DNA of 34,493 nt from assembly GCF_000739635.1 (NCBI RefSeq), contig NZ_BATQ01000132.1, positions 1 through 34,493 on the forward strand. The letters run 5' to 3'. Position numbers and translations under genes: made by a program. Origin of the DNA: Verrucomicrobium sp. BvORR034 (GTDB lineage: Bacteria; Verrucomicrobiota; Verrucomicrobiia; Verrucomicrobiales; Verrucomicrobiaceae). Under the pieces are notes generated by a model that worked only from the letters and a program-made list of their open reading frames with translations, was not told the origin of the DNA and did not search any database. This document shows positions 8,175-16,468 of the stretch, in pieces. The stretch's first letter is position 1; every line of letters begins with the position of its first letter.

Positions 8175-8498
8175 ATGAATGCAACTGAACCTTATAGAGC
8201 ATCACCAAAACCGCTGACTTTCGCGGCCTTCACGCTGTCACTCGCTCTCGGCGGATGCTGGCTGAACTACCCCTCCATGATTTTTGGATCTGGCGAGATT
8301 GCACAAATCTTCTGGGCCGGAGGTCTGGGTCTGGCCGCGGTGTCAGCTTTAACTTTGCTGTTCACCGTTTTTCAGTATGGCTGGCTCACATTGCGAGGAC
8401 GATGTTCCCCCGTATTGCTTGTTACGGCACTCGGTGTTTCAGCAGGATTCACGGCACTCTGGCTCGCCTACTATCGTTTCCTTGAGCGCATGCCATAG
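8175..8498 (+). CDS. Small integral membrane protein
   Basis: A 107-residue hydrophobic protein with three predicted membrane segments: LTFAAFTLSLALGGCWL (about 14-31), IFWAGGLGLAAVSALTLLF (about 45-65) and VLLVTALGVSAGFTALWLAYY (about 81-102). No family is recognised and there are no catalytic motifs. Start is ATG 8175. The upstream gene is divergent, with a gap of about 210 bases that could hold both promoters, though no clear -35/-10 pair stands out. Confidence 0.6.
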   Translation: MNATEPYRASPKPLTFAAFTLSLALGGCWLNYPSMIFGSGEIAQIFWAGGLGLAAVSALTLLFTVFQYGWLTLRGRCSPVLLVTALGVSAGFTALWLAYYRFLERMP

Positions 8499-8608
8499 AT
8501 GTTGCCCATTGTTCTCCGTCCCAACGCCCCTTGCCTGGTTGGCATGCCGCCCTCCCCAAGCTCTTCAGACCTATTGTCGCATCGGCATTCAGCGTTAGAA
8601 TATCCACA

Positions 8609-8905
8609 ATGATCGAGCCGGTTCCCATCTCCCCATTGCCCGTGGAAGCAGCTCCCATTGCGCCTGGCGAGGTGGTGCCCATGCAGATCGCGGCTCAGTT
8701 GGTGAACGCCGAGAAAACCGTGCCGATTGACCTCGAAAGCATGCCGATTCTCCCTGATCCGATTCAGGCCGATCCGGTGCCTACCCACTTGATATTGCCG
8801 ACAGAGATTCCAGCACAAGTGATCGCGCCACAGGCCATCTCCGCAGCCCCCGTTGTCCCGGAAGCCATCGAGGCTCAATCGATCGAGCGCATGATGCCGG
8901 AATGA
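8609..8905 (+). CDS. Doubtful proline/isoleucine-repeat frame
   Basis: A 98-residue frame from ATG 8609 whose translation is a loose hexapeptide rhythm of V/I-P dipeptides (EPVPISPLPVEAAPIAPGEV, then VPIDLESMPILPDPIQADPV). It has no hydrophobic signal, no recognised domain and no clear ribosome binding site. The opposite strand is also open across most of the stretch, so base composition rather than selection may keep it open. It might be a degenerate low-complexity protein or simply repeated non-coding sequence. Confidence 0.25.
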   Translation: MIEPVPISPLPVEAAPIAPGEVVPMQIAAQLVNAEKTVPIDLESMPILPDPIQADPVPTHLILPTEIPAQVIAPQAISAAPVVPEAIEAQSIERMMPE

Positions 8906-8911
8906 AAGAAA

Positions 8912-8933
8912 GGCCTCGACTTCCCACGAGGCC
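8912..8933 (-). terminator. Possible hairpin terminator (minus-strand direction)
   Basis: GGCCTCG (8912-8918) pairs with CGAGGCC (8927-8933). Read leftward on the minus strand the stem is followed by TTTCTTTC. No minus-strand gene ends here, so the role is uncertain. The remaining interval to 9188 shows nothing else recognisable. Confidence 0.3.
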
Positions 8934-9188
8934 CCCTTGCAACTCCTTCAGGCTCGACCAGCGCCTGCCCTGATCCACGATCAGAGCGAACCCTCAAGTT
9001 TGCCTGAAATTGCCTTCATTTTCGCCTTTTGAGCCTCAGAATTTGCCCGAAAAAGTCCACATTCGGTGTCTGAGGACGTTTGATTTCCACTGAATTTGCG
9101 TTTCCTCCAGTTCCCGCTTCCGACCGTCCGGCGGCTCATTCAATTCAGTGCCTCGTTCTCTGTCCAACACACTTACATCCGTCCCGCC

Positions 9189-12100
9189 TTGTCCCGCCGT
9201 TTCAAGCTCCTGCCCGCGCTCAGCGCCCTGCTGACGACCACCTCCCTCCTCTCAGCCCCGGCCAGTTCTCCTTCCGGCGCCAACTTCTCCTTTGAAGGAG
9301 ATGGCTTTGATACCTGGACCGAAGACGGCTCCGCCTTTGGCCGTGGCCCGGCCGCTGGCAAAGTTCCCGGCATGAATGGCACCGTCACCGGCTTTGCCGG
9401 GCATGCCTTTGCCTGTTCCGGCCATGGAGGAGACCCCGCCACCGGTGCTCTCACCTCTCCGGAGATTGCGCTCACGGGTGGCCACCTGCATTTCCTCGTG
9501 GCTGGTGGCAATCAGCCCGGCAAGACCGCCGTCCAGCTCCTGGTGGATGGCAAGGTCGTTCAAGAGGCCACGGGCCAGAACAGTCTGCAGCTTCGGCAGG
9601 TCACCTGGGATCTCAGCCCTTGGCAGGGCAAGAAGGCCCAGCTGCGCATTGTCGATCAGGCCACGGGAGGCTGGGGCCTGATCGTGGCGGACGAATTCGT
9701 CTTCTCCAATGACAAGAATTTCGTCATCAAGGTGGCGTCGCCCAAGAAGGCCGGAGCGGACGAGAACGGCATCGAACTGGTCTCCACCCCAGTCATTCCC
9801 GGCAACAGCATCCCCAAGGGCACGAGTATTCAGATTTTTGCCACCCATGAGGGTGAAAAAGTAACGAGCCCTACGGCCTTCGCCTTTGACGAAAAGGGTG
9901 CCCTGTATGTGGCGGAGACCCACCGCTTCCGTTTCGGCATTCATGACGACCGGAACAACCGCTACTGGTACCTTGACGACATTGCCTCGCAGACCACCGC
10001 GGATCGCCGCGCCATGCACGAGAAGTGGAAGGCCAAGGTCCCGCTGGAATCCATGACGGAGAAGTCCGAGGTCATCCGCAAGCTGGTGGATGAGAACGGC
10101 GACGGCAAGGCCGACAAGATGACGGTCTATGCGGATGGCTTCAATGATCTGCTAGACGGCACGGCCGCTGGCGTCTTCGCCCATGAAGGGCGCGTTTATT
10201 TTGCCTGCATCCCCAAGATCTACTCCCTCCTGGACAAGGATGGCGATGGCAAGGCAGACCAACGCGACGTGATCGAAGATGGCTTCGGTGTACGAGTTTC
10301 ACTCTCCGGCCATGATCTCAACGGGTTCGTGCTCGGCATGGATGGCCGCATCTATGGCACCGTGGGGGACCGCGGTTTCAGCTTCACCACCAAGGAAGGC
10401 GTCACCTACAAGTCTCCCGACCAGGGAGCCATCTTCCGGTTCGAGCCCGATGGCTCCAACTTTGAAGTCGTGCACACCGGGCTGCGCAACCCCAAGGAAC
10501 TGGCCTTTGATGAGTACGGCAACGGCATCAGCGTGGACAACAACTCCGACCAGGGCGATCCCGCCCGCGTGGTGTACATGATTGAAGGTGCCGACTCCGG
10601 CTGGCGCATGCAGCATCAGGCGCTGCACACCTTCCGCGATGACATCGGCCTCCCAGAGCGCCCCATCTCTCCCTGGATGACAGAGCGCATGGCGGAGACT
10701 CGCAATCCCTCACAGCCAGCCTACATCGTGCCCCCGGTGGGCACAATCACCAGCGGCCCCTCCGGCCTCACCTATCACCCTGGCAGTGGTTTCCTCGAAT
10801 CCGAGAAAGGCCGTTTCCTCGTCTGCGACTACCGTGCCAATGCCGCCAGCTCCGGCATCTGGTCCTTCAAGGTCACCCGCGATGGCGCAGGCATGAAGTT
10901 TGAAGATCCCTACAAGTTCAACTGGGGCGTCTGCCCCACGGATGTGGAGTACAGCTATGACGGCCGCCTCTTTGTGTCGGACTTCATCAGCGGTTGGGAA
11001 TCCCATGACGCGGGTCGCATCTATGCCATCACGGCGGATTCGGAAAAGAATGCCGGTCGCACCCCGGATGTCGCCAAGCTCATGTCAGAGGACTTCAATC
11101 AGCGCTCCGAGGATGAACTGGCTGGCCTGCTGTTGCACGCCGACCAACGCGTCCGTCTGCGCGCCCAGATCGCCCTGGCGGCCAAGGATGGCAGCACTCC
11201 GCTGCTGGTGAAGGCCACGCAGGACCAAGACCATCTCCTCACCCGCTTGCACGGCATCTGGGGTCTCGGCATCCGCGCCCGCAAGTCGGGTGACGCCGCC
11301 GCCGCCACTGCGCTGGTGGCCCTGCTGAAGGACCAGGACGCCGAAGTGCGCGCTCAGGCCGCCCATGTTTTGGGCGAAGTGAAGGGCACCCCTTCCGCAA
11401 GCCTGCTCCCCCTCCTGTCTGATTCCTCGAACCGTGTTCGCGGGTTCGCTGCCATCTCCCTTGGCCGGTTGAAATCCAAGGATGCCTGGGCTCCCTTGAT
11501 TGAAGTGCTCGCGCAAAACGGCGACGCGGATCTCTACCTGCGCCACGCCGCCATCATGGGCCTCCTTGGTGCCGGTGGTGAAGCCGAGTTCGCAGCGCTG
11601 AAGACGCACAATGCGCCCGCAGTCCGCATGGCAGCCGTTATCGCCCTGCGTCGCCTCCACAGCTCTTCGCTCGCCAGTTTCCTGGCCGATGCGGATCCCC
11701 GCATCAGTGATGAAGCCATCCGCGCCATCCACGAGGAAAAAGTGGACGCCGCCCACCCGGCGTTGAATGCCATGCTTGATGCCTACATCGGCCCCGATGC
11801 TGCGAAGGCGCGCAAGCTCAGTCCCATGATCGCGCGCCGCGTCATCCACTCTGCCTTCCGCACCGGTGGCAAGGAGAATGCCGACCGCCTCATCAAGCTG
11901 GCTGCCCAAAAGACGTTTGACCTCGATCAGCGCAAGGAAGCCCTGCGTCTGCTCCTCCAGTGGCCCCAGCCGCACCCGGTGGATCAGTCACTCGGCCGCC
12001 TGGATCCCAAGCCCGCCCGTGATCCCAAGGAAGTCGCGCCTGTGCTGGAAGCTGGCATCCCTGCCCTTCTCGCCTCTGAGGAGGCCCTGCTGGCCCCGAC

Positions 12101-13100
12101 GCTGAAGTTGGTAGAGGATCTGCATCTGAGCCGTGCCGCCTTCACGGAAGCCGACCTGCGCCGCATCATCACCACCCGTACCCTGCCTGCCGCCGCCCGC
12201 GCCACCGCACTGGAACTCTGGATTGCAGGCAAGCCCCAAGATGCCGACTCCCTGCTGGTTGAACTCTCGACCGATTCCGCAGACGAGGTGGCCGCGGCCG
12301 CCCTCACGGATCTGGCCAAGACCAGCCCGGAGAAGGCCCTCGCAGGCGCCACCCAGGCCCTGAAGTCCAAGTCGGTGACGCGCCGCCAGTCCGCCTGGAC
12401 CGTGCTAGCCGGCATCCCCGGCGATGCCGCCGCCCAGCTCATTGCCAAGGCGGTGCAAGACATCCCCACCCCGCAGTCGGACAAGGAAAGCCAGCTTGAG
12501 ATCCTGGAAGCCGCTGCCAAACGCAATGAGCCAGCCGTGAAAGCGGCCCTCACCGCCTACGAGAGCAGCCTCAACCCTGCCGACCTGCTCGCCAAATGGA
12601 TGCCTGCCCTCTACGGCGGCAATGTCGAACGGGGCGGCAGCCTCTTCTTCAGCCACGGCAGCGCCCAGTGCTTCCGCTGCCACCGCGCCGGTGAAGGCGG
12701 TCACGATGCGGGCGGCGATGCCGGCCCGAATCTGGCTGGCGTGGGTGCCAAGCATGAGCGGCTTTATTTCCTTGAAGCCCTCATGAATCCCGGTGCCAAA
12801 GTCGCCCCCGGCTATGGCATGGTCTTCCTGACTTTGAAAGGCGGCGGCAGCGTGGGTGGCGTACTGCAGAACGAGACGCCCGATGCCTACGAGATCCTCG
12901 TGGCACCCGACCTCTGGAGCGTGAAGAAATCCGACGTCGCCGCCGCGTCCCCACCTGTCTCCGCCATGCCTCCCATGAGCGTCTTCCTCAACTCCCATGA
13001 AGCTCGCGACATCGTCGCCTGGCTCAGCACCCTCAAGAAGCCGCTGAAAGGCGAGGCCAAGAAGCTCGAAGCAAAGCCTTACAAGAAGACCAAAGACTAA
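9189..13100 (+). CDS. Large exported membrane-bound-dehydrogenase-like propeller, HEAT repeats and c-type cytochrome protein
   Basis: About 1303 residues. The start chosen is TTG 9189, giving MSRRFKLLPALSALLTTTSL, a proper signal peptide; the frame is open upstream to 9096 but would bury it. Domain order: a beta-sandwich (about 30-175; FSFEGDGF...LIVADEFVF) like C-terminal modules of levanases; a PVC-type sorbosone-dehydrogenase-like propeller (about 200-640; TAFAFDEKGALYVAETHRF, HTGLRNPKELAFDEYGNG) with two calcium-loop-like stretches (DENGDGKAD, DKDGDGKAD); Ala-rich HEAT repeats (about 640-1120); and a heme domain with CFRCH at about 1161-1165, GPNLAGVG, and a distal methionine candidate in GYGMVF. 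The C-terminal part matches the Verrucomicrobia/Planctomycetes putative heme-binding domain family. It probably oxidises a sugar or alcohol in the periplasm and passes electrons to the heme; the substrate is unknown. It is monocistronic, ending at a strong terminator. Confidence 0.93.
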   Translation: MSRRFKLLPALSALLTTTSLLSAPASSPSGANFSFEGDGFDTWTEDGSAFGRGPAAGKVPGMNGTVTGFAGHAFACSGHGGDPATGALTSPEIALTGGHLHFLVAGGNQPGKTAVQLLVDGKVVQEATGQNSLQLRQVTWDLSPWQGKKAQLRIVDQATGGWGLIVADEFVFSNDKNFVIKVASPKKAGADENGIELVSTPVIPGNSIPKGTSIQIFATHEGEKVTSPTAFAFDEKGALYVAETHRFRFGIHDDRNNRYWYLDDIASQTTADRRAMHEKWKAKVPLESMTEKSEVIRKLVDENGDGKADKMTVYADGFNDLLDGTAAGVFAHEGRVYFACIPKIYSLLDKDGDGKADQRDVIEDGFGVRVSLSGHDLNGFVLGMDGRIYGTVGDRGFSFTTKEGVTYKSPDQGAIFRFEPDGSNFEVVHTGLRNPKELAFDEYGNGISVDNNSDQGDPARVVYMIEGADSGWRMQHQALHTFRDDIGLPERPISPWMTERMAETRNPSQPAYIVPPVGTITSGPSGLTYHPGSGFLESEKGRFLVCDYRANAASSGIWSFKVTRDGAGMKFEDPYKFNWGVCPTDVEYSYDGRLFVSDFISGWESHDAGRIYAITADSEKNAGRTPDVAKLMSEDFNQRSEDELAGLLLHADQRVRLRAQIALAAKDGSTPLLVKATQDQDHLLTRLHGIWGLGIRARKSGDAAAATALVALLKDQDAEVRAQAAHVLGEVKGTPSASLLPLLSDSSNRVRGFAAISLGRLKSKDAWAPLIEVLAQNGDADLYLRHAAIMGLLGAGGEAEFAALKTHNAPAVRMAAVIALRRLHSSSLASFLADADPRISDEAIRAIHEEKVDAAHPALNAMLDAYIGPDAAKARKLSPMIARRVIHSAFRTGGKENADRLIKLAAQKTFDLDQRKEALRLLLQWPQPHPVDQSLGRLDPKPARDPKEVAPVLEAGIPALLASEEALLAPTLKLVEDLHLSRAAFTEADLRRIITTRTLPAAARATALELWIAGKPQDADSLLVELSTDSADEVAAAALTDLAKTSPEKALAGATQALKSKSVTRRQSAWTVLAGIPGDAAAQLIAKAVQDIPTPQSDKESQLEILEAAAKRNEPAVKAALTAYESSLNPADLLAKWMPALYGGNVERGGSLFFSHGSAQCFRCHRAGEGGHDAGGDAGPNLAGVGAKHERLYFLEALMNPGAKVAPGYGMVFLTLKGGGSVGGVLQNETPDAYEILVAPDLWSVKKSDVAAASPPVSAMPPMSVFLNSHEARDIVAWLSTLKKPLKGEAKKLEAKPYKKTKD

Positions 13101-13134
13101 AAGACGAAAGACAGAAGACCTGAAAGTCGATCGA

Positions 13135-13164
13135 GGGGCAGCCACGCATGGCTGCCCCTTTTTT
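13135..13164 (+). terminator. Rho-independent terminator of the propeller/HEAT/cytochrome gene
   Basis: A perfect 10-base stem, GGGGCAGCCA (13135-13144) and TGGCTGCCCC (13149-13158), with a CGCA loop and six T residues. It lies 35 bases after the stop codon. Confidence 0.9.
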
Positions 13165-13222
13165 GTCGCTGTTCCGGGCCATCTTCTATCAAACACTCCA
13201 AGGAACCGTGATCCCCACGGAG

Positions 13223-13249
13223 CGGCGGTTTGTGCTTGCACAACCGCCG
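13223..13249. repeat. Intergenic hairpin palindrome
   Basis: CGGCGGTT-T-GTGC and GCAC-AACCGCCG pair around a TT loop with one bulged T. It lies in a non-coding stretch with no T run and looks like an extragenic palindrome rather than a terminator. Confidence 0.5.
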
Positions 13250-13307
13250 ATGGCGAGAGGAGCGATTGGCGAGATGCTTCCATTCCACATTCCCATCGCC
13301 CCGCGCG

Positions 13308-13377
13308 CTGTAGGGCAAGCGCTCCGCTTACCATGAGCGGCTCCTGACTGAGGCAACCGGGGCGGTCGCCCCTACAG
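13308..13377. repeat. Intergenic imperfect inverted repeat, about 70 bases
   Basis: CTGTAGGGCAAGCGCTCCGC at the left is mirrored by GGGGCGGTCGCCCCTACAG at the right; the outer CTGTAGGG/CCCCTACAG arms pair. Between them lies CATGAGCGGCTCCTGACTGAG. It resembles a dispersed extragenic palindrome. No open frame of interest runs through it, and the stretch 13380-13639 shows only the small palindrome ATCCCCGAAGGGGAT (13614-13628). Confidence 0.5.
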
Positions 13378-13639
13378 ATGCTGCTGGGAGGTTTGGGGCA
13401 GAGGGAAAATGGAGACCTCATGAGACGTTTGGCCGGGACCGGGACAAGAATGTCCCTCGCTCTATCTACTGACGGTTGAGCTCTTGTGTGCAGGTGAGGA
13501 CTTGTGTCTTCTTGGTAGCGCGTACGGGCTTTGGATTAGCTCAAAACAAGGGAACCACGCTCATTCACGGGGAGCGCAATCCCAAGCGCTTCGGCTCCTG
13601 TTTTTGGAAGCTCATCCCCGAAGGGGATATCTATCACAG

Positions 13640-13902
13640 CCCAGGGTTGGACGAGCCCTAAGAACCTGTTTGGATAAAAACGCTGGGTGTGTTGCGAGGC
13701 ATTTTGAATCTGGACAAGGCGCGAAGAGGGCGTGAATCGAGATTCACAACCGATGAGCAACGCAGTCCAGACTCAAAAGGACCGCAACCCGGAGGGGGCA
13801 GTTCTCAGGCTCGGCGAAGCCGCTTTTATCTCATTCCCTTAATTGAACCTGCCACACCCGGATGTTTTTATCCAAACAGGTTCTAAGCGAGTCAACCCTG
13901 GG
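13640..13902. repeat. Hairpin repeat split by the MITE-like insertion
   Basis: CCCAGGGTTG at 13640-13649 and CAACCCTGGG at 13893-13902 are perfect complements but lie 243 bases apart. Removing the MITE-like insert and one TAA copy brings them to about 18 bases apart, restoring an ordinary stem-loop. This is the target site of the insertion. Confidence 0.65.
13662..13883. mobile_element. MITE-like non-autonomous element with TAA target duplication
   Basis: The 222-base element has perfect 20-base terminal inverted repeats, GAACCTGTTTGGATAAAAAC and its complement, with similarity continuing inward (CTGGGTGTG against CCGGGTGTG). It is flanked by TAA on both sides (13659-13661 and 13884-13886). 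It encodes no transposase. Terminal sequence and a 3-base TNA-type duplication fit the IS1031/IS5 type of transposase; that assignment is inference. Confidence 0.8.
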
Positions 13903-14021
13903 TACCGCATGACATGACATCTCAGGTGTGGAGGCCGGTCCGATACTCTTGCACCCCCGACATCGTCAGAAGTCCCTGACGACAAACCGGTGCTCCATGA
14001 ACAACTCGAACCTCGCCCCCC

Positions 14022-14693
14022 TCACCATTTCCCGCGGCTTAACAACCCCTGAGTGTAGGCCCTCACCTCCTCCTGGCTGATGACCTGTTTGGAAGTGTGC
14101 TGCACATACACCGCCAGCTCACCTTGCATGTAGGCATATCCCACCCCCATCAGCCACTGTGGATCTCCCGGTTTTGCCGGTTTCTCAGTCGGAATCTCAT
14201 AGAGCTGGATGTACTCCAGCGCCTCCTGTTCCCTGCGGCTGCCGTCTGTCATCCGCACCACCAGCTTTTCCGGCACAGGTAGCTTAAGAGAGAGCACAGA
14301 CCATCCGGTTTCAGGTTTCAGGAAACGTCCGCGATCAGGCGTGAGTATCGGATATCCGGCCACGAAACGATCCCCTATCGACTGCAGATGGGATTCCGTG
14401 CCCAGATCCCGGGCAATACCGGCATAGCGATCCACCACCACGGCCATCAGATCACCTGACACCTCCTTCTTGAAAACACACCAGGAATACGTGTAGGGGT
14501 ACCTTCCACCCTGCCGCGATGGCGAGCGCTGGTCCGCAGCAGCGGATGTCCCCCTCTCCAACAGCGTCCAAGTCCGGTCTGGTGCCTTCAAGTTCTCCAG
14601 AGGCGGCACCTCCTGGGCCAAGGCTGGCAGGATGAGGGATGCGACGAAACAAGCCTGAAGGGTCCAGCGCCGAAAGCTGTAGTTCGTCTTCAT
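14022..14693 (-). CDS. Exported hypothetical protein
   Basis: A 223-residue protein with a clear signal peptide (MKTNYSFRRWTLQACFVASL, cleavage after ALAQ near residue 27). The mature part shows alternating polar/hydrophobic strands: YPYTYSWCVFKKEVSGDLMAVVVDRYAG, GWSVLSLKLPVPEKLVVRMTDG, EALEYIQLYEIP and a C-terminal GYAYMQGELAVYVQHTSKQVIS, suggesting a compact beta-rich fold. One Cys is present in the mature chain and no lipobox is seen. No family is recognised. It lies just downstream of the LysR gene on the same strand (31-base gap), so it may be read from the same transcript. Base composition matches its neighbours. Confidence 0.65.
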   Translation of the reverse strand: MKTNYSFRRWTLQACFVASLILPALAQEVPPLENLKAPDRTWTLLERGTSAAADQRSPSRQGGRYPYTYSWCVFKKEVSGDLMAVVVDRYAGIARDLGTESHLQSIGDRFVAGYPILTPDRGRFLKPETGWSVLSLKLPVPEKLVVRMTDGSRREQEALEYIQLYEIPTEKPAKPGDPQWLMGVGYAYMQGELAVYVQHTSKQVISQEEVRAYTQGLLSRGKW

Positions 14694-14724
14694 CCTACGA
14701 TTACGCGGCCAACGCCCCGGCCTG

Positions 14725-15636
14725 TCACCTCTCTTTTTCCGGGCTCGAATTGCGTGCGCCCACTTTCCCCAGAATCTCCGCCATCGCCTTCACCACCACA
14801 GACGCCTTGCCCCTCTGCCAGAGTAGCAGAAGGTCCCACGTGGCTGCCTTGTCGATCAACGGCACCAATGCCACACCTGGCGGTGGGCTCTGGGCGAAAT
14901 AGTCGGGCAGCAAAGTCACCGCCCCCTCGCTCGCGATCATGGAGAAAGCCTCGCCAATGCTCTCCGCATCAGCGATAAACTTGGGCTTGAAGCCACCCGC
15001 CCGGCAGATCCGAACGATCCACCGATTTCTCCCAGGGACATCCTTTTCAGGTGCGCCGATGAAAACCTCCTTTTTCAGATCAGCCGGTGACAGTTCGCGC
15101 CGGCCTGCGAGGACGTGATCAGCGGGCAGGACCACACACACTCCCAAGGTGGCGAGCTTCTTGGTGTAGTACTCGCCCGCCATCGCTCCGCCTTCCTGGC
15201 CGATCAGGGCCAGGTCGATCTCCCCTTTCTTCAGCGCATGAAGTTGCTCGCCGGGCGCTTGATCCAGCAGCTTCACCCGCACCTCAGGATGTCGTTTTCT
15301 GAGCTCTGCCAGCGCGGGGTTCAGGTAAAACTGCGCCGCAGAGCCAATGTAGCCGATGCGCAATTCCGAGCGCTGGCCACGCGCCTGATGGCGCAATTCC
15401 GCCAATTCACTCTCGTATCGCTCCAGCACCGGCTTCATGCAGGCCACTGTGGCCTGCCCCAGTGCTGTAGGCTTCACACCGCTGGCCTGACGTTCCAACA
15501 AAGGTCCCCCGATCTCATGCTCCAGAGCCTGCATCTGCCTCGACAAAGAAGGCTGCGACACATGCAATCGCGTCGCCGCCCGATTGAGACTGCCCTCCTC
15601 CAACACCACAAAAAAGGCCCTGAGCAAATCAATCAT
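14725..15636 (-). CDS. LysR-family transcriptional regulator
   Basis: 303 residues, typical LysR length. The N-terminal winged helix-turn-helix is clear: LLRAFFVVLEEGSLNRAATRLHVSQPSLSRQMQALEHEIG (residues about 4-43), followed by the long linker helix. The C-terminal half is the two-lobed effector-binding domain, with ELRIGYIGSAAQFYLNPALAELRKRHPEV (about 90-120), KKGEIDLALIG and SMIASEGAVTLLPDYFA. The gene is divergent from the DoxX-family gene, with 203 bases between the two starts, the classical layout for a LysR regulator and its target. A direct repeat just upstream of this gene's start is a candidate binding site. The effector is unknown; by analogy with catDE-like genes it may be a catechol or quinone. 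Confidence 0.93.
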   Translation of the reverse strand: MIDLLRAFFVVLEEGSLNRAATRLHVSQPSLSRQMQALEHEIGGPLLERQASGVKPTALGQATVACMKPVLERYESELAELRHQARGQRSELRIGYIGSAAQFYLNPALAELRKRHPEVRVKLLDQAPGEQLHALKKGEIDLALIGQEGGAMAGEYYTKKLATLGVCVVLPADHVLAGRRELSPADLKKEVFIGAPEKDVPGRNRWIVRICRAGGFKPKFIADAESIGEAFSMIASEGAVTLLPDYFAQSPPPGVALVPLIDKAATWDLLLLWQRGKASVVVKAMAEILGKVGARNSSPEKER

Positions 15637-15648
15637 AGAAGGAAGCTC

Positions 15649-15681
15649 ATCTTGTTAATCCATTGAGAATCTTGTCAATCC
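15649..15681. promoter_or_regulatory. Candidate LysR operator: direct repeats 20 bases apart
   Basis: ATCTTGTTAATCC (15649-15661) and ATCTTGTCAATCC (15669-15681) differ at one base and start exactly 20 bases apart, so both face the same side of the helix. The second half also forms the dyad ATTGA-N8-TCAAT (15662-15679). They lie 13 bases upstream of the LysR start codon, which fits autoregulation and control of the divergent promoter. No confident -35/-10 boxes are assigned. Confidence 0.6.
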
Positions 15682-15839
15682 TGTCTCTGAAAAGCTCTCA
15701 ACATCCTCAAGGGTATACGCAAAACGCATAACGGCAAGAGCCAGCCAGCATTATCGCGACCTTGGCAGGTGAGCCATGCTCCACCCAGACAGGCAACCGC
15801 CTGAAACAGAAAACGAAAATCTTCTATCAAGTAACCAAG

Positions 15840-16355
15840 ATGAATACGACCTCCACTTCCCCTGCCGTGCTCAGCGCCAACACCACCGACAACAGCGTGG
15901 TCCGCACGGTCCTCAACACGGCACTCGGCACCAACAATGCCCTCGCCCCCACCGTGCTCCGCCTGGCCCTTGCCGCCGTCGTCTTCCCCCACGGTGCCCA
16001 GAAGCTCCTCGGATGGTTCGGCGGCTATGGTTACGAAGGCACCATGGGCTTCTTCACCAGCACGATGGGCATCCCCTGGATCCTCGCCCTGGGCGTGATC
16101 CTGGTGGAGTTCTTTGCCCCGCTCTTCCTGATCGCTGGCGCGGCCGTCCGCCCCGCCGCGATCGCCATCGGCACCGTGCTTGGCACCGCTATGGTGAAGG
16201 TTCACCTGGCCAACGGTTTCTTCATGAACTGGATGGGCACGCAGAAGGGTGAAGGCGTTGAATTCTTCGTCCTGGTGCTGGGCATCGCCCTCGCCCTCGT
16301 CATATCCGGTGCCGGCCGCTTCTCGGTTGACCGCGCCGTGAGCAAGCAGTCGTAA
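15840..16355 (+). CDS. DoxX-family membrane protein
   Basis: 171 residues from ATG 15840; the frame is open further upstream but that part has no membrane character. It has four hydrophobic helices typical of DoxX: LAPTVLRLALAAVVFPHGAQK with the signature FPHGAQKLLGWFGGYG, then IPWILALGVILVEFFAPLFLIAG, AAIAIGTVLGTAMVKVHLANGFF, and GVEFFVLVLGIALALVISG. DoxX proteins are linked to thiosulfate or quinol handling and to oxidative and quinone stress responses. In Bacillus the DoxX-like CatD is encoded beside the catechol dioxygenase CatE, and here the next gene, 113 bases on, is a CatE-like VOC protein. That suggests a catDE-like detoxification unit controlled by the divergent LysR regulator. Confidence 0.92.
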   Translation: MNTTSTSPAVLSANTTDNSVVRTVLNTALGTNNALAPTVLRLALAAVVFPHGAQKLLGWFGGYGYEGTMGFFTSTMGIPWILALGVILVEFFAPLFLIAGAAVRPAAIAIGTVLGTAMVKVHLANGFFMNWMGTQKGEGVEFFVLVLGIALALVISGAGRFSVDRAVSKQS

Positions 16356-16379
16356 TCAGTCTTCAGCTCCCTTTGCCTC

Positions 16380-16408
16380 CAAGGGCGGCCCGATTCGGGT
16401 CGCCCTTG
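16380..16408 (+). terminator. Hairpin between the DoxX and VOC genes
   Basis: CAAGGGCG (16380-16387) pairs with CGCCCTTG (16401-16408), and the inner GCCCG/CGGGT extends the stem to a two-base loop region. No T run follows, so it may be a weak terminator, an attenuator or an mRNA-stabilising hairpin that separates expression of the two genes. Confidence 0.45.
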
Positions 16409-16468
16409 AGCAACGCCCGCCCCCGACCCGCCACACCATCCCCTCGTCCACCCTCAGCCTTTCCTGCC

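Noticed and set aside
11085-11975. Minus-strand frame of 296 codons opposite the HEAT repeats
   Set aside because: Shadow of a GC-rich coding strand; no domain, signal or ribosome binding site.
12405-13421. Minus-strand frame of 338 codons opposite the end of the propeller/HEAT/cytochrome gene
   Set aside because: It lies antisense to the heme domain with its CFRCH motif, crosses a strong terminator, and has Gly/His-rich unnatural composition.
13476-13735. Short plus-strand frames in the non-coding stretch before the MITE-like element
   Set aside because: They cross palindromic repeats and the element's terminal repeat, with no start signals or recognisable protein.
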